Below, in pieces: positions 1 to 6,269 of a stretch of DNA of 8,098 bases; position 1 is the first letter of the stretch; every line of letters begins with the position of its first letter. The DNA comes from RGIG8700 sp964568815 (GTDB taxonomy: Bacteria; Bacillota; Clostridia; RGIG6154). Position numbers and translations under genes: made by a program. The notes below the pieces were generated by a model, which saw nothing but the letters and a program-made list of their open reading frames with translations, was not told the DNA's origin and searched no databases. The DNA lies in NCBI GenBank assembly GCA_964568815.1, contig CAZMRY010000067.1, positions 1 to 8,098 on the forward strand, written 5' to 3'.

Positions 1-105
1 GTCATTATACTTATGGTTTGGCTTTATATGACATCGCTGATTTTAATTCTCGGTGCAGAGCTGAATGCGGCATTGAAAACTGTCGGTCAGAAAAACGTGA
101 GGTGA
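1..105 (+). CDS. YihY/BrkB family inner-membrane protein, C-terminal fragment
   Basis: Only the last 34 codons are inside the window; the gene begins upstream and ends at a TGA (103-105). The visible peptide runs VIILMVWLYMTSLILILGAE, then a short polar tail ending KNVR. A final hydrophobic helix carrying W-L-Y, then a G-A-E-L-N-A element and a basic tail, is typical of the C-terminus of the YihY/BrkB family (formerly annotated as ribonuclease BN). These are polytopic membrane proteins of unclear biochemical role. What is seen is one transmembrane helix plus the family-like tail; the family call is from recall of that signature. A neutral hydrophobic C-terminus of another membrane protein is the alternative. 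Confidence 0.6.
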   Translation, partial: VIILMVWLYMTSLILILGAELNAALKTVGQKNVR

Positions 106-113
106 CATAACTT

Positions 114-283
114 GTGACAGATAAAAAAGGAATAAATAAAAACTTAATCAAAAAAATGTCATAATCGCATTTTGGCTGCTATTTATCATTGTTTGCTTTT
201 TAAACTATGATAAAATACTCAGTAAATACCGAGTAACCTTTGACAAAGAACTTGGAATCGTTGGAAATGCATGTGCATTTTAA
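114..283 (+). pseudogene. Small single-pass membrane protein ORF, apparently frameshifted
   Basis: I do not recognise a family. A GTG at 114, with GAGGTG at 98-103 upstream (a rather long spacing of 10), opens a basic N-terminus (VTDKKGINKNLIKK) that reaches a stop at 162-164. Adding one A to the seven-A run at 150-156 brings the reading into the frame that encodes a hydrophobic helix (IIAFWLLFIIVCFLNY). A hydrophilic stretch (DKILSKYRVTFDKELG) follows, up to TAA at 281-283. The restored product would be about 56 residues with one transmembrane segment, N-terminus in by the positive-inside rule. The match of a basic N-terminus to a helix across a homopolymer suggests one gene broken by a one-base loss, either a sequencing or assembly error or real decay. 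It starts 8 nt after the YihY-like gene, as in an operon. The second half alone has no good start codon. Confidence 0.4.
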
Positions 284-297
284 GGCAAATGAAAAGA

Positions 298-319
298 GTG
301 AACAGCCTAAACTGTTCAC
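298..319 (-). terminator. Hairpin, candidate intrinsic terminator for ylbJ
   Basis: A perfect 8-bp inverted repeat, GTGAACAG / CTGTTCAC, flanks a 6-nt loop. On the minus strand it is followed by TCTTTTCATTT, a broken U-tract, so it would terminate transcription leaving ylbJ, whose stop lies about 60 nt earlier in that direction. On the plus strand no T-run follows (CCAACTTCCGC), so it is not a good plus-strand terminator. The stem is short and the U-tract is interrupted, so the efficiency is uncertain. The rest of 284-380 holds no gene I can support. Confidence 0.45.
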
Positions 320-380
320 CCAACTTCCGCACCGTTCAGACTGTTTCACTAAACATCCCTTAGAGAAACACACGAAGGTG

Positions 381-1420
381 CTAGTTTTTTGTTGTAAAAA
401 ACAGGATAATCATTGATGGAATGAATGCTGACCAGAAAATATACCCTGTATTATTTTTTATTGGCTGTGAACAATCATTAAAAACATTTATAAGTGGTGG
501 AAATAAACTAAATAATATATATGTAATTGTAAAAGATAGTAATGCAATTTTAAGTTTTGAGAATATATAACTTTTTATTGATATTTTATATTCTGATACT
601 ATATCTGCAGTTTGAAGAGTTATACATAATCCAGATAGTGATATTATTGCAGAAATTAATGCGATTTTTATTGCTGATGGAACACTTGAAATTGAAATCA
701 TAATTGTTCCTGTGGATATTTCAATGATACCACATATAATAGCTGTCCATATATCGTTTCTAAATGGAGAAAATGCAGTTATTAGTTCGCAGATTACTGA
801 AAAGAAAACTATGTATATTGTTATATTTATTAAAGACTGTGATGACTCTCTGACTGATAATGTAAATGCGTTATCTGTTTTGTCAGAGGTGGCATACTCT
901 TTAGTTACTGTTACAGGAACTTTTGAACGGTTTATTATTGCATATATAATTGCAGAAATTATATGAACACCATATAAAACATATCCGATTTTTTGCCCTG
1001 AAAGTACAGATACTCCTACTGTTCCAATAATAAATAAAGGACTGCAATTGTTTGTATAGGGAAGTATTGCCTGTGCCTGCTTTGCATTTATTCTTTTTTT
1101 TTAATTTGGTCCGTCAATAATGAGGCTCCAACAGGATAACCTGCAAGTGAACCTAAAAGTATTGCATACATTCCGGCTGATGGAACATTGAAGAATTGTG
1201 CAAGCTTGTCTATAAATTTATTACTATTACTGATATTAATTATGTATTTTGATAATATCATAAATGGTAAAATAGAGGGCAAAACGCTGTAAGCGGCAGT
1301 TTTAAAGCCGTTTTGTGCACCTCTGATGCATACCCCTGGAAAAGCTGTGAAAGCAAAAAGTAAAAGTAAAACAAGCGCTGTTTTAATTAAATTTTTTAGT
1401 GTAAGTATCCTTATCTTCAT
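381..1420 (-). pseudogene. ylbJ: Sporulation integral membrane protein YlbJ, split by one frameshift
   Basis: YlbJ is a polytopic membrane protein with a nucleoside-recognition (Gate-like) domain, made in the mother cell in Bacillus and needed for resistant spores. The gene starts at ATG 1418-1420, with GGAG six bases upstream. The first 110 codons encode an N-terminal helix, then SVLPSILPFMILSKYI and a NVPSAGMYAILLGSLAGYPV element that matches the family core. Reading stops at 1088-1090, just after a run of nine A (plus-strand T at 1094-1102). One base more in that run moves into the frame open from about 1092 to the TAG at 381-383. That part starts INAKQAQAILPYTNNCSPLF, IIGTVGVSVL, the next conserved YlbJ block, and continues through several transmembrane helices. 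I translated 381-1094 in this frame and found no other stop. The restored length is about 346 residues, somewhat shorter than Bacillus YlbJ (about 400). It is either a real null allele or phase-variable tract, or a homopolymer sequencing error. Confidence 0.85.
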
Positions 1421-1515
1421 ATTTTTCTCCTTTTTTGTTTTTAATATATTTTATTGAATACTTTTATAAATATTACAATATTCTTTAATATCAAACTAAG
1501 AAGGGAAGAAACTAA
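1421..1515. promoter_or_regulatory. Divergent intergenic region between ylbJ and yqfC
   Basis: This 95-bp, very AT-rich gap must hold the promoters for ylbJ (leftward) and the yqfC cluster (rightward). The ylbJ SD is GGAG at 1427-1430 (minus strand), and the yqfC SD is AAGGGA at 1501-1506. On the plus strand TACAAT (1474-1479) could serve as a -10, with TTGAAT at 1454-1459, but the 14-bp spacer is too short for a good sigma-A promoter. In Bacillus yqfCD and ylbJ are sigma-E dependent. I could not fix a convincing sigma-E site by eye, so no sigma factor is assigned. Confidence 0.35.
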
Positions 1516-1776
1516 ATGTCTCTTAGAGAAAAATTATCCGAAAATATGCAGTTACCCAAAGAAATAATTTTGAATTTCCCAAAGCTGACAGTAACAGGCA
1601 GAAAAGAAATGAATGTTGAAAACATAATTGGTGTAATTGAATTTAATGATAAGATTATCAGGCTGAATACAGAAACACATATGCTTAATATTCATGGCAA
1701 TAATCTTGAAATTAAAAGTCTGTCACTTGATGAGGTATGTGTATATGGAGATATTGAAAAATTAATATTTGAATAG
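1516..1776 (+). CDS. yqfC: Sporulation protein YqfC (YabP/YqfC family)
   Basis: The product has 86 residues, close to the 90 or so usual for YqfC. It shows the family pattern: an N-terminal segment LPKEIILNFPKLTVTGRKEM, then NVENIIGVIEFNDKIIRLNT, then a beta-rich MLNIHGNNLEIKSLSLDEV and a terminal GDIEKLIFE. Such proteins are small, soluble and predicted to be all-beta, with an IHG(K/N)NL signature shared with YabP. In Bacillus the gene is expressed in the mother cell under sigma-E and is needed for normal sporulation; its biochemical activity is unknown. ATG 1516 is preceded by AAGGGA about nine bases upstream. It is the first gene of the plus-strand cluster and its stop overlaps the SD of yqfD, so the two are almost certainly co-transcribed and translationally linked. 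Confidence 0.9.
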   Translation: MSLREKLSENMQLPKEIILNFPKLTVTGRKEMNVENIIGVIEFNDKIIRLNTETHMLNIHGNNLEIKSLSLDEVCVYGDIEKLIFE

Positions 1777-1784
1777 GTGAGAAT

Positions 1785-2942
1785 ATGTTTAATAAATTAC
1801 ACGATTTTATTAAAGGCTATGTCCTGGTTGAAATTAGCGGAAATTTCTGCGAAAAATTTCTTAATTTAGTTATAAAAAGAAAAATCAAACTTAAGGATGT
1901 ATATAGAATTAACGAAGATAAGCTTATTCTCAAAATATATATTAAAGATTTTATAAAAATTAAAAACATCGCAAAAACATCTTCTTGCAAAGTAAAAATT
2001 GCTAAGAGAAATGGATTGCATTTTACTATACAAAAATATAGAAGAAGACTATTTTTAATATTAGGTATTGCCTTATGCATATTGATGATATATACTATGA
2101 GTAACATGGTTTTTTTTGTCGAAATTACAGGTAACAAAACAATAAGTACTGATTATATAAATGAATTACTGAGAAGTAATGGAATCAGACCTTTTGCCTT
2201 TAATAATATCAAAGGTTCTGAAATAGCAAATAATATTATGTCACAGAACAATAATATTGCTTGGATTGGTATTGAAATAGATGGTAATAAAGTTCTTGTT
2301 GAAATAGTAGAAAAGCCTGATGAACCTGATGTTTACAATCCTGAAGGTATGTATAATATTGTTTCTTCAACAGATGGAGTAGTAACAGATATTTATCTGA
2401 AAAAAGGATTTCCTGTAGTTAAAACCGGTGATACTGTTAAAAAAGGACAATTACTTGTAAGTGGAGTAACAGACAGTAAAATTCAGGAGATAAGATACCT
2501 TAATCCAGAAGCAGACATTAATATTATCACCTGGTTGACTGCTAAATCCGAAGCACAATTTACAAAAAATGTTGATAACTTTACCAATAATGTTTTAACT
2601 GATATGTATTTTGAGATAAACGGAAGACAAATCGGAATAATAAGAAAAATACCATACAAGTTTTACAGTATAAAAACCGAAGAAAAATCAATTTTTCCTG
2701 GTGTGAAATTTGTAAAAAGACTGAATATTGAAAATATACCTGAAAAAATTGTGTATAATGAGAAAGAATTATTTGAAATTGAAAGAAAAAAGTTGTATAA
2801 TAAAATAACGGGCGATTTATCGTCAGAATATGAAATCCTTAATACAGATGCAAGTTATATCAGAGAAAATGATAAATTGATCACAACTATAACCTGTACT
2901 GTTGAAGGCCCATTTATAAATAAAATTGATATTAACGAATGA
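1785..2942 (+). CDS. yqfD: Sporulation protein YqfD
   Basis: The product has 385 residues, as expected for YqfD. The N-terminal 85 or so residues are basic and predicted cytoplasmic. A single transmembrane helix follows at about 89-110 (LFLILGIALCILMIYTMSNM). The rest would lie outside the membrane, in the intermembrane space of the forespore if orientation follows the family. Residues 111-180 include a small beta-rich domain ending IGIEIDGNKVLVEIVEKPDE, the most conserved block of the family. Residues 198-227 form a lipoyl/barrel-sandwich-like hairpin (GVVTDIYLKKG, then KTGDTVKKGQLLVSG). No lysine in a canonical biotinyl/lipoyl attachment motif is evident, so this is probably structural, as in the adaptor proteins of secretion systems. 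In Bacillus it is a sigma-E regulon gene paired with yqfC. The SD AGGTGAG (1775-1781) overlaps the yqfC stop; the gap is 8 nt. Confidence 0.92.
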   Translation: MFNKLHDFIKGYVLVEISGNFCEKFLNLVIKRKIKLKDVYRINEDKLILKIYIKDFIKIKNIAKTSSCKVKIAKRNGLHFTIQKYRRRLFLILGIALCILMIYTMSNMVFFVEITGNKTISTDYINELLRSNGIRPFAFNNIKGSEIANNIMSQNNNIAWIGIEIDGNKVLVEIVEKPDEPDVYNPEGMYNIVSSTDGVVTDIYLKKGFPVVKTGDTVKKGQLLVSGVTDSKIQEIRYLNPEADINIITWLTAKSEAQFTKNVDNFTNNVLTDMYFEINGRQIGIIRKIPYKFYSIKTEEKSIFPGVKFVKRLNIENIPEKIVYNEKELFEIERKKLYNKITGDLSSEYEILNTDASYIRENDKLITTITCTVEGPFINKIDINE

Positions 2943-2952
2943 AAGGTTTTTT

Positions 2953-3930
2953 ATGGAAAAAATTATTCAGGTACCTGATGGAAAAGTTATGTGTGAGGTC
3001 TTTGGTAACTTTGACGAAAATGTAAAAATGATTGAGAAACGCTTTAATGTAACAGTATGTAACAGAGAAGAACTTATAAAGATTACAGGCTCAGATAAGA
3101 ATACAGCACTTGCACAGCAAAGTATTGAAGCATTGATAGCTATTGCAGAAAAAGGTGAGGAAATATTACCACAAAACGTAAATTATGTAATGGATATGGC
3201 TTTTGAAAACAATGTTTCTGCAGTATTGGAAATGAATGCAGGTTCAGTTTGCGTGACTTCTAGTGGTAAGATGGTTAAAGCGAAAACAGTAGGTCAGGCA
3301 GAATATATAAAAAGTATTGAGAGTAATATTATCACTTTTGGTATAGGACCAGCAGGAACAGGTAAAACATACCTTGCTGTTGCTGCCGCAGTTAATGAGT
3401 TGAGAAAAGATAATGTTAAAAGAATTATTCTTACAAGGCCTGCAATTGAAGCAGGGGAGAAGCTTGGCTTTCTTCCGGGTGATTTACAAAACAAAGTAGA
3501 CCCTTATTTAAGACCATTATATGACGCACTTTATGAAATGCTAGGAGCTGAAACTGTTACGGCATATCTTGAAAAAGGCATAATTGAAATAGCACCTCTT
3601 GCATATATGAGAGGAAGAACACTTGATAATAGCTTTATTATTCTTGATGAGGCACAAAATACTACAAATGAACAAATGAAAATGTTTTTAACAAGAATAG
3701 GTTTTTCTTCAAAAGCTGTTGTAACAGGAGATGTAACACAAATAGACCTTCCAAGAGAAAAAGCATCTGGGTTAAAGCAGGTTCAGAAAGTTCTTAAAGA
3801 CATTGAGGGAATTAAAATCTGCTCACTTACCAATAAAGATGTAGTAAGACATCCGCTTGTGCAAAAAATTATACACGCATACGAAACTTTTGAGAAAAAT
3901 AATAAGAGGAATTATGATGATAAACATTGA
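2953..3930 (+). CDS. phoH: PhoH-like P-loop ATPase
   Basis: The product has 325 residues, near the 320 usual for Firmicute PhoH-like proteins. The N-terminal 100 residues form the poorly understood region found before the PhoH domain. The ATPase core has Walker A GPAGTGKT (132-139), Walker B IILDEAQNTT with D-E-A-Q at 232-235, and the TGD sensor-like motif (258-260) followed by QIDLP. PhoH domains resemble the N-terminal part of superfamily 1 helicases and are linked to RNA metabolism; the exact substrate is unknown. I chose ATG 2953 because GAAAGG (2941-2946) sits six bases upstream and it falls just after the yqfD stop. An in-frame TTG at 2926 inside yqfD would add nine residues without an SD. 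Its place before ybeY and era fits an RNA or ribosome maturation role. Confidence 0.93.
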   Translation: MEKIIQVPDGKVMCEVFGNFDENVKMIEKRFNVTVCNREELIKITGSDKNTALAQQSIEALIAIAEKGEEILPQNVNYVMDMAFENNVSAVLEMNAGSVCVTSSGKMVKAKTVGQAEYIKSIESNIITFGIGPAGTGKTYLAVAAAVNELRKDNVKRIILTRPAIEAGEKLGFLPGDLQNKVDPYLRPLYDALYEMLGAETVTAYLEKGIIEIAPLAYMRGRTLDNSFIILDEAQNTTNEQMKMFLTRIGFSSKAVVTGDVTQIDLPREKASGLKQVQKVLKDIEGIKICSLTNKDVVRHPLVQKIIHAYETFEKNNKRNYDDKH

Positions 3931-4393
3931 TTATTTAAACAATCAATCCGAATTTGACACAAAAGAATTCGAGCAGATTGTTGAAAAAATTATTGGAGAA
4001 ACTCTGTCTGTTCACAAAATTGCAAAAAATGTTGAAATATCTGTTGTGTTTACAGATGATACAGAAATAAGACAGATAAATAATGATTTCAGAAATATAG
4101 ACAAAGCAACCGATGTGCTTTCATTTCCGCAGTATGAATTTACTTTACCAGGCGATATTTCTCATATAAATGATGAAGAATTAATACTAGGAGATATTAT
4201 AATAAGTGTTGAACATGCAAGAGAACAGGCAATCGAATATAATCACAGTTTAAATCGTGAAGTTGGATATCTTACTGCACATTCAATGCTTCATCTTCTC
4301 GGCTATGACCATATGGCTGATGAAGAAAAAATACTTATGAGGGAAAAAGAAGAACTTATAATGAAAAATATAGGATTAACAAGAGAGGATTAA
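3917..4393 (+). CDS. ybeY: Endoribonuclease YbeY, rRNA maturation factor
   Basis: YbeY is a cytoplasmic single-strand endoribonuclease needed for 16S rRNA 3'-end maturation and 70S ribosome quality control. The product has 158 residues, normal for the family. It shows EISVVFTDDTEIRQINNDFR, then the conserved KATDVLSFP, then GDIIIS, and the metal-binding motif with H122, H126 and H132 (AHSMLHLLGYDH). These three histidines hold the catalytic zinc or other divalent metal. The start is one of two tandem ATGs, 3914 or 3917. AGAGGA (3905-3910) is three bases from the first and six from the second, so 3917 is preferred. It overlaps the end of phoH by 14 bp, which suggests translational coupling. 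A farther upstream in-frame ATG at 3857 lies deep in phoH and would add residues not seen in the family. Confidence 0.95.
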   Translation: MINIDYLNNQSEFDTKEFEQIVEKIIGETLSVHKIAKNVEISVVFTDDTEIRQINNDFRNIDKATDVLSFPQYEFTLPGDISHINDEELILGDIIISVEHAREQAIEYNHSLNREVGYLTAHSMLHLLGYDHMADEEKILMREKEELIMKNIGLTRED

Positions 4394-4394
4394 T

Positions 4395-5276
4395 ATGAAA
4401 TCAGGATTTATTGCTATTATAGGCAGACCAAATGCAGGAAAATCTACCATCTTAAATAAATTAACAGGACAAAAAATTGCTGCAATATCCAGTAAACCAC
4501 AGACAACTAGAACAAAAATACTGGGAATTGTAACAACAGAAGAGAGTCAGTGTGTTTTTGTTGATACACCGGGTATTCATTTCCCAAGAAACAAGCTTGG
4601 AGATTTTATGAATAAAGAGGCAAAAGATGCTGTTAAAAGTGTTGATATGATTGTTCTTGTTGTTGACGAAAGTGCAAAAGAGGGAGAAAACGACAGAATT
4701 ATTGAAAGCTTAAAATCAGAAAGTGTTCCTGTACTTCTTGTTATCAATAAAATTGATTTATTTGAGAAAGAAAAACTGTTTTCATTAATTCAGAATTATT
4801 CAGATAAATATGATTTTGATGCAGTTATTCCAATTTCTGCAATAAATGGTGATGGAATCAATATTTTAAGAGAAGAAATAGATAAAAGGCTTGAAGAAGG
4901 CCCTATGTATTTTTCTCCTGATATGATTACAGATCAGCCAGAAAGACAAATAGTTGCTGAATTAATAAGAGAAAAAGCCCTTTGGTGTCTTAGTAAAGAA
5001 GTACCACATGGTATTGCTGTTGAAATAGAAAGCTACAAGGAAAAAGATAATGGAACAGTACAGATTGGTGCTGTTATATACTGTGAAAAAGCATCCCATA
5101 AAGGCATAATTATAGGAAAAGGCGGTACAATGCTTAAAAACATAGGTCAAAAAGCACGAATAGAGATTGAAAAATTCCTTGATGCCAAAGTTTTCCTTGA
5201 ACTTTGGGTAAAAGTCAAAGAAGACTGGAGAAATTCTGACATTTTGATTAAAAACTTCGGTTATAAATCTGAATAG
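4395..5276 (+). CDS. era: GTPase Era, 30S assembly factor
   Basis: Era binds the 3' end of 16S rRNA during late 30S subunit maturation. The product has 293 residues, the usual length. The G domain shows G1 GRPNAGKS (10-17), a switch region with KPQTTRT (34-40), G3 DTPG (57-60), G4 NKID (118-121) and G5 SAI (148-150). The C-terminal KH domain includes EVPHGIAVEIESY (202-214), the RNA-binding loop GIIIGKGGTMLK (GKGG at 241-244) and the family tail LELWVKVKEDWRNS. The gene starts 1 nt after the ybeY stop, with AGAGAGG (4381-4387) inside the end of ybeY serving as SD. In Bacillus dgkA and cdd lie between ybeY and era; here they are absent. YbeY and Era act on the same end of 16S rRNA, so their direct adjacency is functionally coherent. 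Confidence 0.97.
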   Translation: MKSGFIAIIGRPNAGKSTILNKLTGQKIAAISSKPQTTRTKILGIVTTEESQCVFVDTPGIHFPRNKLGDFMNKEAKDAVKSVDMIVLVVDESAKEGENDRIIESLKSESVPVLLVINKIDLFEKEKLFSLIQNYSDKYDFDAVIPISAINGDGINILREEIDKRLEEGPMYFSPDMITDQPERQIVAELIREKALWCLSKEVPHGIAVEIESYKEKDNGTVQIGAVIYCEKASHKGIIIGKGGTMLKNIGQKARIEIEKFLDAKVFLELWVKVKEDWRNSDILIKNFGYKSE

Positions 5277-5299
5277 ACCAAATAATTACAGTATTAAAA

Positions 5300-5332
5300 T
5301 TCACCTTGATTTTAAAATATTATTGAGGTGAA
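5300..5332 (+). promoter_or_regulatory. Inverted repeat covering the yqzL Shine-Dalgarno
   Basis: In the 59-bp gap after era, TTCACCT (5300-5306) is the exact reverse complement of AGGTGAA (5326-5332), which contains the SD of the next gene. Folding would give a 7-bp stem with a 19-nt AT-rich loop and hide the SD. No T-run follows, so it is not an intrinsic terminator. Any sequence complementary to an SD resembles the 16S 3' end, so this could be chance or a real translation-dampening structure. The pairing is seen directly; the role is inferred. Confidence 0.3.
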
Positions 5333-5335
5333 AAT

Positions 5336-5518
5336 ATGAAACTTGAAAATAATGCATGGAAATACTTTAATAATACAGGAAATATTGAAGGATATTTAAC
5401 ATACAGATTATTAAAGCAAATTGGAGAACAAGAAATTTCTGAAGAATTTTACGGAGAGAAAATAGAAATTGATACAAAACTTAACGGGAATAGTTATAAG
5501 AGAGACGAAAATAAATGA
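5336..5518 (+). CDS. yqzL: YqzL-like small protein between era and recO
   Basis: The product has 60 residues. Its N-terminal half, with AWKYFNNTGNIEGYLTYRLL at residues 7-26, carries the W-K-x-F-x-x-T-G-x-I-x-x-Y-L pattern of YqzL. YqzL is a small protein of unknown function encoded between era and recO in many Firmicutes. The C-terminal half is charged, low in hydrophobic residues, and longer than in Bacillus YqzL (about 45-50 residues). ATG 5336 has a good SD (GAGGTG, 5325-5330) five bases upstream. Its last 50 nt overlap recO in another frame. The position exactly between era and recO is strong support. The function is unknown; no catalytic motif or membrane segment is visible. Confidence 0.75.
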   Translation: MKLENNAWKYFNNTGNIEGYLTYRLLKQIGEQEISEEFYGEKIEIDTKLNGNSYKRDENK

Positions 5519-6197
5519 TGCAGATAAAATGCTCACGGTATTAACCAGTGAGCTTGGACCTGTTTCAGTTTTAGCAAAAAACATACGGAAAAACAAAAGT
5601 AAAATAAGTGCATCAGCCGGTTTTCTTTGTTATTCTGATTTTGTATTATCAGGCGGTCCTGATGTTTATTATATTAATCAATGCAGTTTAATCGAAAGTT
5701 TTTATAATATCAGTAATGATATACAAAAACTTGCTCTTGCATCGTATTTAGGTAATATTACTGCAGATTTGTCACCGATAGGAGAACCACAGCCGGAAGC
5801 GGTAAGATTATTCTTAAACACACTTTATGTGCTTGCAAACACAGAAAAAAATATTTTTCTTGTGAAGACTGCTTTTGAACTAAGGCTTATAATGTGTCTT
5901 GGTTATATGCCGGATGTGTTTTCTTGTGCAAATTGTGGAAAAGAACAATATCCATTTTTCTTTGATATAAAAAATTCTAATGTATTGTGCAATGAGTGTG
6001 GCAAAACACCCTATGAGATTTCTGAACCTATGATGTATGCAATAAGATACATATTGACTTGTGAGTTAAAAAAGTTATTTTCTTTTGAACTTGATGATTA
6101 TTTATGTAGAAAGTTGTGCGATATAACAAAAGCATATATATTAAATATAGTTGGTTATTTTCCTAAAACTTTGGAATATTTTGAACTGATGATATAG
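5469..6197 (+). CDS. recO: DNA repair protein RecO
   Basis: RecO works with RecR to load RecA on SSB-coated DNA in RecF-pathway recombinational repair and also anneals ssDNA. The product has 242 residues, typical of the family. The N-terminal OB fold reads NLTGIVIRETKINDADKMLT, with the usual ELGPVSVLAKNIRK strand and basic K-N-K-S-K (41-45) region. A helical region follows. A four-cysteine zinc site sits at C153, C156, C174 and C177 (CANC and CNEC), as in many Firmicute RecO proteins. The start is TTG 5469, with GGAGAG (5454-5459) ten bases upstream. It gives the right length before the GIVIRET strand, and no ATG fits. This places the first 50 nt inside the YqzL-like gene. The coding sequence ends 72 bp before thrS. 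Confidence 0.93.
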   Translation: MIQNLTGIVIRETKINDADKMLTVLTSELGPVSVLAKNIRKNKSKISASAGFLCYSDFVLSGGPDVYYINQCSLIESFYNISNDIQKLALASYLGNITADLSPIGEPQPEAVRLFLNTLYVLANTEKNIFLVKTAFELRLIMCLGYMPDVFSCANCGKEQYPFFFDIKNSNVLCNECGKTPYEISEPMMYAIRYILTCELKKLFSFELDDYLCRKLCDITKAYILNIVGYFPKTLEYFELMI

Positions 6198-6206
6198 TTT
6201 AAATTG

Positions 6207-6235
6207 TTGACTTTTATTGTCGATAATGATATAAT
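6207..6235 (+). promoter_or_regulatory. Sigma-A promoter for thrS
   Basis: A -35 TTGACT (6207-6212) and a perfect -10 TATAAT (6230-6235) are separated by exactly 17 bp, close to the housekeeping consensus. Transcription would begin near 6242, leaving a leader of only about 28 nt before the thrS ATG. It lies in the 72-bp gap after recO, so thrS can be transcribed independently of the upstream cluster. No terminator is visible between recO and this promoter. Confidence 0.85.
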
Positions 6236-6269
6236 ATTTAGAAAATAAATTTCACTAAGGAGAATTATT

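Noticed and set aside
298..348. Possible small repeat, since GTTCAC and GTTTCAC variants recur in 312-348
   Set aside because: Only two short imperfect copies are present, with no regular spacing, so this is not a CRISPR array or a transposon end.
282..416. Plus-strand open frame after the T4 run at 278-281 that could extend the small membrane ORF if one T were removed
   Set aside because: It needs a second indel, runs through the hairpin at 298-319 and into the antisense 3' end of ylbJ, and its cysteine- and histidine-rich translation has no recognisable pattern. Chance openness is more likely.
712..966. Plus-strand open frame of 84 codons
   Set aside because: It lies antisense to the second half of ylbJ, whose minus-strand frame has clear family motifs. 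It has no plausible SD at its start.
1817..2137. Minus-strand open frame of 106 codons
   Set aside because: It is a shadow of yqfD; the hydrophobic look comes from complementing lysine-rich codons.
2926..2952. TTG start giving a nine-residue N-terminal extension of PhoH
   Set aside because: It lies inside yqfD without an SD, while ATG 2953 has GAAAGG at ideal spacing.
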